64,000 nucleotides of DNA, from contig JABDIY010000052.1 of NCBI GenBank assembly GCA_013003535.1, positions 1-64,000 on the forward strand, written 5' to 3'. The stretch comes from Acidimicrobiales bacterium. Its GTDB lineage: Bacteria; Actinomycetota; Acidimicrobiia; Acidimicrobiales; SZUA-35. This document shows positions 45,799 through 55,443 of the stretch, piece after piece. The translations under genes were made by a program, and so were the position numbers. Under the pieces are notes generated by a model. It worked only from the letters and a program-made list of their open reading frames with translations. It did not search any database and was not told the origin of the DNA. Position 1 is the stretch's first letter. Every line of letters starts with the position of its first letter.

Positions 45799-46227
45799 CT
45801 AGGCCTCAACCGCGTCCTCGTGGGTCAGTACCACCTCGAACGTGATGGTCGCATTCAAACTCGCCGCTACCGAGCAATATTTGTTCGTGGCAAGGTCAAC
45901 AAACCGCTCCGCCATCTTCTGCGCAAGCCCCGGAGCGTCTATGACGTGTCGAACGCGGATATCGGTGAAGTACGCCGGTATTCCATCGGCCCGGTCCCCC
46001 TCCAGTTCCAGCCGGTAACTCAGCAGATCCAGGCGGCGCTTCCGGATCATCTCCACCACGTCGAAGGCGGCACATGCCCCCAGCGCGTTCAAGAGGACTT
46101 CCATGGGGTTCATGCCCGTCTTGGCATGAGCCTCCCCATCGATCATGAGCTGCATACCGTCGGGAGTCACACCCAGGAAACGTTTCCCAACAAGATGATG
46201 AATCGTTGTGGTCTTGACCTGTGTCAT
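45799..46227 (-). CDS. OsmC family peroxide-stress protein
   Basis: 142 residues from ATG 46227 with GGGAGA 8 nt upstream; the longer frame to 46317 lacks a ribosome site. Two conserved cysteines, LLNALGACAAFDVVEMI (near residue 51) and NKYCSVAASL (near 124), match the peroxidatic and resolving cysteines of OsmC/Ohr. It would reduce organic or fatty-acid hydroperoxides in the cytoplasm. Closest to the YhfA/OsmC subgroup by the GMNPMEVLL start. Confidence 0.9.
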   Translation of the reverse strand: MTQVKTTTIHHLVGKRFLGVTPDGMQLMIDGEAHAKTGMNPMEVLLNALGACAAFDVVEMIRKRRLDLLSYRLELEGDRADGIPAYFTDIRVRHVIDAPGLAQKMAERFVDLATNKYCSVAASLNATITFEVVLTHEDAVEA

Positions 46228-46323
46228 CAGTTTTATCTCCCGGTTACCCAAACAAAGAATGGTCAAACCGTCGTGCTCGGTGGTGGGACGGACACGGTAG
46301 CCAAGGATCGAACGCAAAAACTA

Positions 46324-49300
46324 TTACCAGTCGGGCCCAATAGTCCATTCGACTCGCACGATCTCTCCGGTCCTTTCAAACAGCTCCTTGGACTCGCCGG
46401 CGGTGAGCTCCAGACCGTCTCGCTGATGCTGAGTGCCGTGCCGGCTGATGACTTTGACCTCGTCGGCTCCGCCCCGACTCAAGGTCATCGGCATCGCGCA
46501 ATAAGTGAATGATGCCGGACCTGAGCGATCCGATTCACCCTCTGCTGGAATGATCTCTGCCGAGTCCAGCAAGCCGGGTGACAGCGAGATGCGTCCGTCG
46601 CTGATCCGCATCCCCAGTTCGCCGAACCGTGTCAGTACCTCTTCCTTTACCTGACCGGTCATGCCGGGCTGCTGAGCCCCGGCGTGAGCTGGAGTATGGG
46701 AGTAGCAGTCGGTTGGAAATGCTCCGAACTCTGCAGGGCCCTTTCGAAACCCGAGTCCCGACCGGATCTGGGAGTACATCTCGGCAAGACCTCGAACAAC
46801 GTCTTCTTCCGCATGCTGGGTCCGGGCCGAGAAATAGGTCTCCTGAACAACGAGGAGGAGCTTGGCGACCATGTGCCAGTAGACCGAGCCAATGCCTTCG
46901 TACCCATACATACTGCCAGAGCGTCCGGTGAACGAACTGTGATGAAACACCTGTTCATAACTCTCGAAAATCGCGTCCCGTTCAGCCAGGGACAGTGAAG
47001 TGCGTTCTAGTTGTGTGGTCAGGACGCCCGCGTTGATGATCTCCGGGCGAAACCGCAACTGGCCATCCGTGTCGGCGGCGAGGATGCTTCGGAGCGAATC
47101 GCGGTCTCGACCGACGAGTTGCAGCAGCGTCGAAGCCGTTTGGGACGGCACGATGTTGCGGTGTAGGAAGGGCGGCAACTCGACCACCGGGTAGAGAACG
47201 AACGAGTTTTGATCCTGGCGATAGAGGTCCGATTCGAACAACGTTTTCGTGAGAGCGAGCGCTTCTTCCGGATTGAGCGCACCCGATGAAAGCACCGCCA
47301 CCTGTCCCTCCAGCATGGTTCCAAGGTGATGAACCCGGGCTGTTTCGTTGTTCGGGAACGACAGCCGGTTGTAGGAGTGGTACATCCCGTCATTTCGCCG
47401 ACCAACCTGGATCGACCGCTCCAAGGATGTGATCGCCAGCTCCAGCAGCCGCCGCAGGTCCGCAACCGGTACGCCGGTCTTAGAAGGATCAGTTGAAGTT
47501 CGGATTCGTCGACGGTGTTCGGTTCCGGCCATGCCGAGGGCGTCGACCATGGCGCGCCGTGCATGGTCATCGACGGGCTGGACTGGGAGCGAGAAGCGCT
47601 CGAAAACTTCGAGCAGATCCTGGAACCATCCCGCAACCGACGTAGTCATCGCTACGGTCTGATGGCCCCAATCGGCCAGCTGTGAGTTGAGAAAGTCCAG
47701 GTAGCGGCGAAGGTGATAGAGCGTGACCATGGACAGACCGCCACCAGCCAAGGCGTTGTTGGCGTCATTCCACTCCGGGCGTTGGGTATTGAGCCAGATC
47801 CCGCCCTCTGGCACGAAGCTCGTGAGCTTGGCCAGCGCCGGTACGAGCAGCTTCTCGAGCAGCCCAACTTGCATGAGAGCGCCGTACTCGTCCACGAGAA
47901 GCCGACCATCTGAGCCGAGCTTCAGTTCTCGCTGCTCGATCGCTTCGGCTCGGCGCTCGTCAAACGTGATCGTGTTCTTCGGATTCGCGACCATGGCATC
48001 ATGGTCTGCAATGAGGTAGGGAACGTCGGCGTACACGAAGACCGGCCGATCCAACCACTTCCCTATCGCCCCTGGCTCGTGACTCTCCCATGCCTCGAGA
48101 AGCCGCAGGAGATAGATGATTTGATGGTCACCCCAGTAGCCGATGTGGCTCCATGGATCGTCAGGGTCGGGAACTTCCCAATCGATGCCGTGCCGCGAGA
48201 TGCGATACGGGTTATGCCCGTCGATCGTGGATGCGTTGACGAACTTCGCCACCACATGCACGTGGTAGACCGGGAACGAACGCAGCAACGCTTCCCAGTT
48301 TTGGAAGATGTCTCGCCAATTGCCCTCATAGGACAGCAACTCATCGCCGTCATCATTTTGGACCTTGATCGAGAATTTGTTCCAGGGTCGGCTGGGATCG
48401 CCATGCCGACGGGAGAAGGTGAGCGGAAGGTACTCCAGGACGAGCCGGATCAAGTCGGCATCGCCAGTTGCCTGCGCGGCGTGAAGCAGATCGGTTACCG
48501 GTGTCCACGAATCGAGCTCGTCAAGCCAGGTATGCCAGCGCTGCGAGACATCATGATTCCGGATATGAACGAAGTCGGAGAGGTCGGATCTCGGCACCTT
48601 ATTGCCGTACGGAAAGACGCCTCCCCGCATTGAATTGAAGAGAACGTTTGACAGATGGTGCGCATCGGCGATGCCATCAGCGGTTGCTTGGAAGGCATCC
48701 GCGCCGGCGAGAAGCCCGCGAAGGCGCTCCGATCCCTTGGTTATGTCCTCCGTGACATGATTGACGGCGTGCAAATCCGAAACGGATCGGGAAAGGTCGA
48801 GCACTTGGGCATGAGTGAGACCGGTGTCTGCCACGAACTGCCACGAACTGGCCCCCGAGGATGGCACGGTGATCGGACCACGGAGCAGATATGCGCCGGA
48901 TCGACCTGTTACCAGTTGCTGGGATTCAGGTACAGGCCCCTCGATCATTGACGACACGTGATGACTGTTCAGATCGAGCTCGGCGCCAGTGAAGCCGGCG
49001 GACCAAACCGTGGTGGCAGTGAGCGACTCAGCAGGCTCGGCTTGGTCCGTGATGAGCGATTCGAGCGTGTAGACCGCCAGCGATCCCCATTGTCCGGTCT
49101 CAGAACGTTTGTACGAATCCACAAGGTTCGAACGCGTCTGCTCGGTGTGGGCATCAACACCGGCCGGCATCACATCGAGAAAACCATCCAGAACCTCCAG
49201 CTCGACCGATTGTTCGTTGCCGTTGGAGATCTCGACTGACCGAACCCAACCGAATCGGCTGGATGGCGCCCATGTAGAACGGAAGCGCAAATCCCATGCG

Positions 49301-49686
49301 CAGTTGTGCTCTTCGAACACCACTCGATCGCCGAGCACGCTCTTGGCGATGGACCTGGTGCAGTCTGAAGCTATGTCCGACGCAAACGGTCGCCACAACT
49401 CTCGGCGACCGTCAACGATTCTCGCAATCACCGTCACCGGGCCGGTCACGCCCGCTCGCTGGTGCAGTTTGTCATCGGTTTCATACGGGAACAGGACGTG
49501 ATCCGCATCCACGCGTCCGGCTGTCAAAGCACCCGTGCTCGAAACGAACATCCAGAGGTCAGAGTCAGATACAACCGTCATCAGGAATGGATGCATCTGC
49601 TCCACACCGTCGATGCGGTAATGGTCGATCCCGTCGACACTGCACAGCCCGCCCGTTGGCGCCTTGGCTCTTTCTTGCTCGCTCAT
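46324..49686 (-). CDS. Large glycoside phosphorylase-like enzyme, probably beta-1,3-oligoglucan type
   Basis: 1120 residues with no signal peptide, so cytoplasmic. N-terminal beta-sandwich, then an (alpha/alpha)6 barrel with GYWGDHQIIYLLRLLEAWE (near residue 512) and EWNDANNALAGGGLSMVTLY (near 639), a pattern related to GH94-type phosphorylases, where the Asp of WND is the general acid. Length near 1100 and the position behind a GH16 glucanase fit beta-1,3-oligoglucan phosphorylases (families GH149 or GH161), which would turn imported laminari-oligomers into glucose-1-phosphate. I cannot choose the family without alignment. It lies 61 nt downstream of the giant GH16 gene end, on the same strand reading leftwards. 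Confidence 0.72.
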   Translation of the reverse strand: MSEQERAKAPTGGLCSVDGIDHYRIDGVEQMHPFLMTVVSDSDLWMFVSSTGALTAGRVDADHVLFPYETDDKLHQRAGVTGPVTVIARIVDGRRELWRPFASDIASDCTRSIAKSVLGDRVVFEEHNCAWDLRFRSTWAPSSRFGWVRSVEISNGNEQSVELEVLDGFLDVMPAGVDAHTEQTRSNLVDSYKRSETGQWGSLAVYTLESLITDQAEPAESLTATTVWSAGFTGAELDLNSHHVSSMIEGPVPESQQLVTGRSGAYLLRGPITVPSSGASSWQFVADTGLTHAQVLDLSRSVSDLHAVNHVTEDITKGSERLRGLLAGADAFQATADGIADAHHLSNVLFNSMRGGVFPYGNKVPRSDLSDFVHIRNHDVSQRWHTWLDELDSWTPVTDLLHAAQATGDADLIRLVLEYLPLTFSRRHGDPSRPWNKFSIKVQNDDGDELLSYEGNWRDIFQNWEALLRSFPVYHVHVVAKFVNASTIDGHNPYRISRHGIDWEVPDPDDPWSHIGYWGDHQIIYLLRLLEAWESHEPGAIGKWLDRPVFVYADVPYLIADHDAMVANPKNTITFDERRAEAIEQRELKLGSDGRLLVDEYGALMQVGLLEKLLVPALAKLTSFVPEGGIWLNTQRPEWNDANNALAGGGLSMVTLYHLRRYLDFLNSQLADWGHQTVAMTTSVAGWFQDLLEVFERFSLPVQPVDDHARRAMVDALGMAGTEHRRRIRTSTDPSKTGVPVADLRRLLELAITSLERSIQVGRRNDGMYHSYNRLSFPNNETARVHHLGTMLEGQVAVLSSGALNPEEALALTKTLFESDLYRQDQNSFVLYPVVELPPFLHRNIVPSQTASTLLQLVGRDRDSLRSILAADTDGQLRFRPEIINAGVLTTQLERTSLSLAERDAIFESYEQVFHHSSFTGRSGSMYGYEGIGSVYWHMVAKLLLVVQETYFSARTQHAEEDVVRGLAEMYSQIRSGLGFRKGPAEFGAFPTDCYSHTPAHAGAQQPGMTGQVKEEVLTRFGELGMRISDGRISLSPGLLDSAEIIPAEGESDRSGPASFTYCAMPMTLSRGGADEVKVISRHGTQHQRDGLELTAGESKELFERTGEIVRVEWTIGPDW

Positions 49687-49708
49687 GGCGCTCCGTATGG
49701 GTTTCGTG

Positions 49709-49740
49709 GGGTGCGACCCGGGGACTTCCGGGCCGCACCC
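49709..49740. terminator. Hairpin between giant GH16 and phosphorylase genes
   Basis: GGGTGCG-a-CCCGG (49709-49721) pairs with CCGGG-c-CGCACCC (49728-49740) around a 6-nt loop, a 12-bp stem with one bulge pair. It starts 8 nt after the GH16 stop on the minus strand. There is no T-run, so it may slow or partly stop transcription, or protect the upstream mRNA, before the phosphorylase. Confidence 0.6.
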
Positions 49741-49747
49741 TTGCGTG

Positions 49748-52700
49748 TTAGGGAATTAGCTCCACGGCTCCAGCATCGCAGCCGGCACCCTGGGGGCGGG
49801 CGACGCCGCGCTGGTCCGTGGCCGAACAAGCTCCAACGGCGGCGTCGATGGCCGGACTACCGGGCAGCAAGGCGTGCGTCAGTGTGGGCCCGCCATTGTC
49901 GGCCAGCACGTCAACCAGTGCCCCACCGGGCCCGACGTCCTGGTCGGTACCGATCAGCGAGCACGAGGGGTCGGTGTTGACGTTTCCGCCGAGCGAGGTC
50001 AGCACGGCGGCGCCGCCGCCCTCGACCTGGCAATTGTAGGTGCCGTTGTCGGCGACGATCGAGTTCCGGATGGTCACGTTCACCGGTGCACCGAATGTGG
50101 CAACCATGATGCCGCCAGCGGTGCCGTCGAGGACGTCGTTGTTGACGATGGTTGACCCGGTGATCGAAGCGACGCCATCGGTGAGCCACAAACCACCGCC
50201 GTGGAACACTGCGGAGACGTTGCCACTGACCGTCGAGTCGGTGAGTGTGAGGTTGCCGAGCGACCGGACACCTCCGGCGACGTCGCCCGACGTGTTGCCC
50301 GAGATCGTCGATCGCGTGATGTTGACCGTGCTTCCGAAGAAGCCGTAGATCCCACCCGCAGGCTGGTTCACGCTCACGTTGTCGCTCACCGTCGAGTCGG
50401 TCAGGTTCAGCGTGGCTCCCTCGCCGTTGTAGATGCCGCCACCGCCGAGGTCGAACGCCGCCGGGCCGTCGGCATCCTGGATGTTGTCGCGGACCACCAC
50501 CCGGTCCAGGTTGAGCGTGCCGCGGTTCAGGATGCCGCCGCCCTGGGGCGCCGCCGCCCCGTCGGCAATGACAAGGTCGCTCATGCTGACCGTTGCGTTG
50601 GAGCCGATTTGAAACACCCGGGAAGTGTTGCCACCGCTCACCACAATGCCAGGTGCGGCGGAGGCATCGATCGTGACGCTCCGGTCAGCCACCAGCTGAC
50701 CCGAGGTGAGCGAGATCGTGTCACCGGCCAGACCGGGGTCGAAGGTGATCGTGCCGCCGTCGGCGATCAGACCGAGTGCTTCTCTCAATGAGCCCGGACC
50801 AAGGTCGTTGAGTGTGCTCACGACCAGCTCAGTGGGAGGTGGGATCGGAATCAGCTCGACGAGGTCAATACGGGCCTCGCCGCTGGCGGTGCCATTCGGG
50901 AAGCTGAGGCTGTAACCCCACACCTCGTCGAGGTTGAGACCGTCGTTCGGTGCGCCGGCTGGCTGGTCGGCACTGCGGGTGAAGGCACTGATCGGGATCG
51001 ACACTTGCTGCCACCCGGCTGTCGAGTCGGTGAAGGTGGTCTCGAACCGCTCAGCGGTGTCCGGCCCTTGGTAGACCCGGACATAGTCGATCGCATATTG
51101 CTGCGGGTAGACGTTTGTCGGGTCGATGGCACCACCGAAGTTTCCGCCGATGGCGAAGTTGAGCAGCAAGAAGAACGGCTTTTCGAACACCCACGGACCG
51201 GGTACGTCGGCCGGCGTCGCCTGGTGGTACTGGATACCGTCGACGTACCAAGTTATGAGGTCCGGCTCCCATTCGACGACGAAGGTGTGGTAGTCGTCTG
51301 AGACCGGTTCTCCGAAGTCGTAGATGCCGCCGAAGCTGCCGCCACCGCTGTAGCCGGGGCCGTGGATGGTGCCGAAGATCTCGTTGGGGAGTCGGCTGAC
51401 GTACTCCATGAAGTCGATTTCGCCTGCGCCGGGCCACGGGTTGTATGTAATGTCCGTGCCGAGGCTCCAGAATGCGGGCCATAGCCCGGGGCCACCGTCA
51501 GGCACCTGGAGCCGTGACTCGATCCGCCCATAGGCGAACTCGGCTTTGTTCTGCGTGAGCAGACGGGCTGATTCGAACTCGCACGGACCGTAGTAACACT
51601 CCTGGGTGCCGTCGGCCTCGTCGAGGGTGATCACGAGGTTGCCGTTGCCATCGGTCGCCGCATTGGCCGGATCGTCGGTGTAGTACTGCAATTCCTCGTT
51701 GCCCCAACCGTTCTTGCCGTCGGGGGTGGTGTCTCCCAGCTCGTAGGCCCAGTTGGCCGGGTTCGGTGGCGTACCGGCCGGCTCGTTGAACTCGTCGGCC
51801 CACGCCAGCGTCCAGCCCGACGGGCCGGGGTCCGCAACTCGGTTGTTCTTCAACCCCACGGTGACCTCCTCGCCGCCACCGGCTCCGTAGTACCAGAAAT
51901 CGAGAGTTTCGGTTCCGGTCCAGTCCTGATCGATCGGAAAGTCGCGCACGACCGCGGCGTCGGAGCCGCCGGCCGTGATGGGCTGGCCGTCGAGGGTCGT
52001 ACCGTTGAAGGAGACCGAATCGCCGCAGGGCACGGCGATGTCCTTGCCCCGAAAGTGGAACACGAGGTCATCGAGGCCGTCATTGTTGACGTCGTCGACG
52101 TGGCGTTGCGCAACGCCGGTCTTCTTGTTGACGTGCATCTCTGTTGCGGTACCGAACGTGACGGTGGTGTGGTCCACGGAGGTAGCGTCGAAGTCGGGCG
52201 TGCTCAAGAGATGCACCGGCACAACGCCGTTACCTGTGGTGCACACGTTGCCTTGCACGGAGATGTCGACGCTCCGCGGTACAACCGCCACGCCCACGTT
52301 CTCGACCGCATCTTGCCCGGGGCGAGCACCGGGGTCAGTGGCCTCAGTCCGGACAGCGTCGAGCGAGGCCGGCCCCTCGGTGTCCCACAGGAACGCACCC
52401 TGTTCGAAGTCGTCGACCAGCTTGGGATCGAACGGATCGTTGTCGTCGATCAGCACCGAACCCTGGAACAGCGCCCCGCGCTCGACGTCGACCGGGTTGG
52501 TGAGCCGAATGACCACTTGCAGATCGCCGGTGAACTTGGTGTCGTCAAAAGTCTCCACAGGGAACGACAACTCGCTCGGGCCGCCGTTAACGAAGGTCAG
52601 CGTGCCGGAGGTGGGGGTGAAGTCCTCGCCGGGTACAGCGTTGGAGCGTTCGGTGGCGTAATCGATGCTGACCTGGGCCGGATCATCCGGACCCATCGGC

Positions 52701-54082
52701 CGCGTGAGTTTGACACCCACCTCACCGGTGGTGCCCTCCTCGATAAAGGTGTTTTGGACTGAGAATTGCGCGGCCAGGGCGGGCGGTTCGGCGACGCCGT
52801 ACAGGGAAACCTGATCAAAGTAGAACTCTTGCGGTCCGCCGGTGCCGAGTGCACCGAAGGCGTAGCCGTGCATCTCGAACAAACCGAGCCCGTCGTTGGG
52901 TGCACCGTTGCCGATCTCCTTGCGGGTGAAGCTGGAGAACGGAAGCTCGTACAGCTTCCAGCCGTCGAAGTCGTCGGTGAACTCGACGGTCCAGCGCTCG
53001 GCGTCATCGGTCGTGGATCCCGCAGTGCGGTTGTCGAGGATGTCGATGAACATTCCGGAACCGGAGTTGTTGCCATCGAACCAGAACGAGATGCCCTCGC
53101 TGGTCGACCAGTCTTGGGGCACCCACGTATCAACAGCCGCGTTCTCGAAGGCGTGGATGTACCCCGCAAATGACGTGGAGTCGATGTTCATCAGCAGCAC
53201 ATTGTTCGGCGTGCCGACGGCGGGAAGTTCGGGCGCGGGCGGGGTCGACTGCGTGGAGATCGCGATGCCGCTGCCGGCGCCCTGGAAGGTGTAGAAACCA
53301 AGCGGTGCACCATCGCCGTCGGAGCCGGAGGGCAGTCCGCTCTCGAAGTCATCGATTACGATCGAGGAGTTCACGACGAGCGGCCCCGACGAAAACGCCC
53401 AGTAGTCGGTGCGGAAGTTTACGTCGGAGCCTGTGCCGATGACCGCAATCACAATATTTATCAGTTCGCCGTCGGCCGGCGTCGCGTCGAGTACGCCGTT
53501 GCCACCGATGAAGAACGAGTTGTCGTCGAAAAAGTCGCCGAGCGGGATCGACACGAGCTGCCAGCCGCCGCCCGCGATTGCGCAGGGCCCCGCTGCACCG
53601 ATGACACAGTTGAACTGAAACTCGTCGTCGTCTAATGCGTTCGCGGCGCCGTCGGAATTGTCATCCTCTTGGAGGTTGATCTCCAGGGTGTAGTCCTGGC
53701 CGGCGTTGGGGTTGATCCAGAAATTGAAGTGATCGGTGCCCGACAGGTCGGTCGGGCTCGTCCGCCCGAATCCGCCGTAGAACCCCGACGCGCCGCCCGA
53801 GCCCCAGCCGAACTCGAGCGAGAAGGAACCGCCCAGCGCTGGTGGCAGGTCCGCTGGGTTGGCGCTGATGCCGCCACCGCCGACCGAGCCGTTGAACGTA
53901 AACCACCCGTTGCCGAACGGATCGCCATGCTCCAGGTCATCGAATACAACCTCGTCGCCGGGCGCTGCGCCCGAAGTCACCGGTGCAACCACGACGCTCG
54001 CCAACGCCATGGCCATGAAGATCAGCAAAGACAGGAGCCGTCTCCGGCCCGGCCTTTGTTCCGATGTGAGTCCGCTTTTCAT
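49748..54082 (-). CDS. Giant secreted GH16 beta-glucanase with nested domains and beta-helix tail
   Basis: 1444 residues, ATG 54082 with AGGAAGGG upstream, signal peptide to about residue 40. Order: two CIA30/CBM11-like binding domains (45-235 and 241-430), a Calx-beta domain (438-547), then a third binding domain (555-1080) split by a 100-residue insert (603-706) and by the whole GH16 catalytic domain (757-1006). The catalytic motif EIDFME is at E888, D890 and E893, typical of beta-1,3-glucanases (laminarinases). After 1085 come right-handed beta-helix repeats ending in a choice-of-anchor-like tail (NGGPTLTHALLPGSPAIDAA). No sortase motif. It should cut a beta-glucan outside the cell. Controlled by the tandem operator just upstream. 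Confidence 0.9.
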   Translation of the reverse strand: MKSGLTSEQRPGRRRLLSLLIFMAMALASVVVAPVTSGAAPGDEVVFDDLEHGDPFGNGWFTFNGSVGGGGISANPADLPPALGGSFSLEFGWGSGGASGFYGGFGRTSPTDLSGTDHFNFWINPNAGQDYTLEINLQEDDNSDGAANALDDDEFQFNCVIGAAGPCAIAGGGWQLVSIPLGDFFDDNSFFIGGNGVLDATPADGELINIVIAVIGTGSDVNFRTDYWAFSSGPLVVNSSIVIDDFESGLPSGSDGDGAPLGFYTFQGAGSGIAISTQSTPPAPELPAVGTPNNVLLMNIDSTSFAGYIHAFENAAVDTWVPQDWSTSEGISFWFDGNNSGSGMFIDILDNRTAGSTTDDAERWTVEFTDDFDGWKLYELPFSSFTRKEIGNGAPNDGLGLFEMHGYAFGALGTGGPQEFYFDQVSLYGVAEPPALAAQFSVQNTFIEEGTTGEVGVKLTRPMGPDDPAQVSIDYATERSNAVPGEDFTPTSGTLTFVNGGPSELSFPVETFDDTKFTGDLQVVIRLTNPVDVERGALFQGSVLIDDNDPFDPKLVDDFEQGAFLWDTEGPASLDAVRTEATDPGARPGQDAVENVGVAVVPRSVDISVQGNVCTTGNGVVPVHLLSTPDFDATSVDHTTVTFGTATEMHVNKKTGVAQRHVDDVNNDGLDDLVFHFRGKDIAVPCGDSVSFNGTTLDGQPITAGGSDAAVVRDFPIDQDWTGTETLDFWYYGAGGGEEVTVGLKNNRVADPGPSGWTLAWADEFNEPAGTPPNPANWAYELGDTTPDGKNGWGNEELQYYTDDPANAATDGNGNLVITLDEADGTQECYYGPCEFESARLLTQNKAEFAYGRIESRLQVPDGGPGLWPAFWSLGTDITYNPWPGAGEIDFMEYVSRLPNEIFGTIHGPGYSGGGSFGGIYDFGEPVSDDYHTFVVEWEPDLITWYVDGIQYHQATPADVPGPWVFEKPFFLLLNFAIGGNFGGAIDPTNVYPQQYAIDYVRVYQGPDTAERFETTFTDSTAGWQQVSIPISAFTRSADQPAGAPNDGLNLDEVWGYSLSFPNGTASGEARIDLVELIPIPPPTELVVSTLNDLGPGSLREALGLIADGGTITFDPGLAGDTISLTSGQLVADRSVTIDASAAPGIVVSGGNTSRVFQIGSNATVSMSDLVIADGAAAPQGGGILNRGTLNLDRVVVRDNIQDADGPAAFDLGGGGIYNGEGATLNLTDSTVSDNVSVNQPAGGIYGFFGSTVNITRSTISGNTSGDVAGGVRSLGNLTLTDSTVSGNVSAVFHGGGLWLTDGVASITGSTIVNNDVLDGTAGGIMVATFGAPVNVTIRNSIVADNGTYNCQVEGGGAAVLTSLGGNVNTDPSCSLIGTDQDVGPGGALVDVLADNGGPTLTHALLPGSPAIDAAVGACSATDQRGVARPQGAGCDAGAVELIP

Positions 54083-54174
54083 TGTGTTCCCTTCCTAGAA
54101 CAAGACTTCCGAATTCGATTTCTCGAGGCTCCGAAGGATTCGACGCCCCTACATCCCCGCCGGGGAATGGTCTT

Positions 54175-54199
54175 GAGAGCGCTCCTGGGAGCGCTCCCA
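54175..54199. promoter_or_regulatory. Tandem LacI-type operator upstream of giant GH16
   Basis: A perfect palindrome TGGGAGCGCTCCCA (54186-54199) has a second, imperfect copy (GAGAGCGCTCCT, 54175-54186) whose centre is 12 bp away. The same pair with the same 12-bp spacing lies before the binding-protein gene at 59833-59858. The LacI gene is next door (54279-55310), so it is the likely binder. The site sits just downstream of the -10 box. Confidence 0.85.
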
Positions 54200-54202
54200 G
54201 GC

Positions 54203-54232
54203 ACCATAGATGGACCGAATCAACCGGGTCAA
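54203..54232 (-). promoter_or_regulatory. Promoter of giant GH16 gene
   Basis: On the minus strand: -35 TTGACC (54227-54232), 18-bp spacer, -10 TATGGT (54203-54208). The operator palindrome begins 3 bp after the -10 box, so repressor binding would block transcription start. Confidence 0.65.
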
Positions 54233-54278
54233 GCCGAACTACTTATAAAAGCTTGAGCAGACCGCAACTCACCTCTGA

Positions 54279-55310
54279 TCAGCGGTTATGCAGGAAATCG
54301 CTCGCACCACACGATCCACCGATTCGCAAGGAGGTCGGCAAAATGATTGGTTCCGTACTTGGACTGTCGTTTGCCAATAGAGCCACCGCCATTCGCCCCA
54401 CCTCGGTTACCGGCTGCACCACGGTGGTAAGCGAGGGCTCCAGTTGCGGCCCCCGATCGAGGCCGTCGAAACCAACGATCGCAACGTCGTGGGGGATCCG
54501 AACACCCCGCTCGGTAAGCGAGCGGAAGACTCCAACGGCCATAGGATCCGTTGCCACGTGAATGGCGTCAACATCCCCTGGAAGGATGGTGGAGGCTGCT
54601 CGATAGCCGCCCTCGGTAGTGGGGTCCTCAAAACGGATCAGAACGTCGTCAACCTCGCGCCCAGCAGCCGCAAGAGCATCTTTGTAGCCATCAAATCGCT
54701 CCGTGCCGTATAGATACTCGGCGCTCGGACCAATGAAACCGACGCGAGACCGGCCGAGGTCCAAGAGATGCTTGACAGCCGTTGCACTTCCTGCGCGGTT
54801 CTCAACGTCCACACGCAACACATCGACGTCGTCGACCGGGTGCCCCACGACCACCAGCCTCTTGTTGCGGGCTCGGAGTCTCGAAACGAGCCGATCGCTG
54901 CGCGGTCCGGCCGTGACGATCACGCCATCAATGAATCCTTGGGCAATTTGGGTGGTGAGGACATCGGAGGGACCCTCCGGGCCGTGGACTGGAAAGATCG
55001 AGAAGATCAGCCCGTGGTCTAAACAGCCCAGCTGAATTCCCTTCACAAGTGCGGAGTAATAGGGATCTCCAAAGAGTTCATCCACCTCGGTGAGCATGAC
55101 CAGACCGATAAGGCCAGTCCGGCTGGATACCAATGCTCGCGCTGCCTGATTCGGCATGTAACCCGTGTCTTCGATCACGGCCTTTACACGAGCCCGCACT
55201 TCGCTTCGAACATCCGGGTGATCATTGAGCACACGAGACACCGTGGAGCGAGATACGCCAGCCTGCTTGCCGATTTGCTCTAACGTCAGATCAGTCGAAT
55301 TTTGGGTCAT
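54279..55310 (-). CDS. LacI family transcriptional regulator
   Basis: 343 residues from ATG 55310 with GAGGTG 9 nt upstream; a GTG at 55322 is an alternative. N-terminal HTH TLEQIGKQAGVSRSTVSRVL (near residue 10) and hinge NQAARALVSSRTGLIGLV, then a periplasmic-binding-protein-like effector domain (DGVIVTAGPRSDRLVSRL, VGFDGLDRG). It is flanked by two GH16 genes and lies between two copies of the same operator, so it most likely represses both the giant GH16 gene and the importer until a sugar is bound. No such palindrome is visible before its own start. Confidence 0.92.
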   Translation of the reverse strand: MTQNSTDLTLEQIGKQAGVSRSTVSRVLNDHPDVRSEVRARVKAVIEDTGYMPNQAARALVSSRTGLIGLVMLTEVDELFGDPYYSALVKGIQLGCLDHGLIFSIFPVHGPEGPSDVLTTQIAQGFIDGVIVTAGPRSDRLVSRLRARNKRLVVVGHPVDDVDVLRVDVENRAGSATAVKHLLDLGRSRVGFIGPSAEYLYGTERFDGYKDALAAAGREVDDVLIRFEDPTTEGGYRAASTILPGDVDAIHVATDPMAVGVFRSLTERGVRIPHDVAIVGFDGLDRGPQLEPSLTTVVQPVTEVGRMAVALLANDSPSTEPIILPTSLRIGGSCGASDFLHNR

Positions 55311-55443
55311 CGTTGGTCGCACCTCAATTCAGGTATTCCGAGCACAGGCCCGAGACCATGATTGTCAGATACTCATAGTAGGCGGACAGCTTGCCCTGGC
55401 TCTGCAAACGCCTGCGAGGTAGGCCGACAAGCGAGAACACCAG

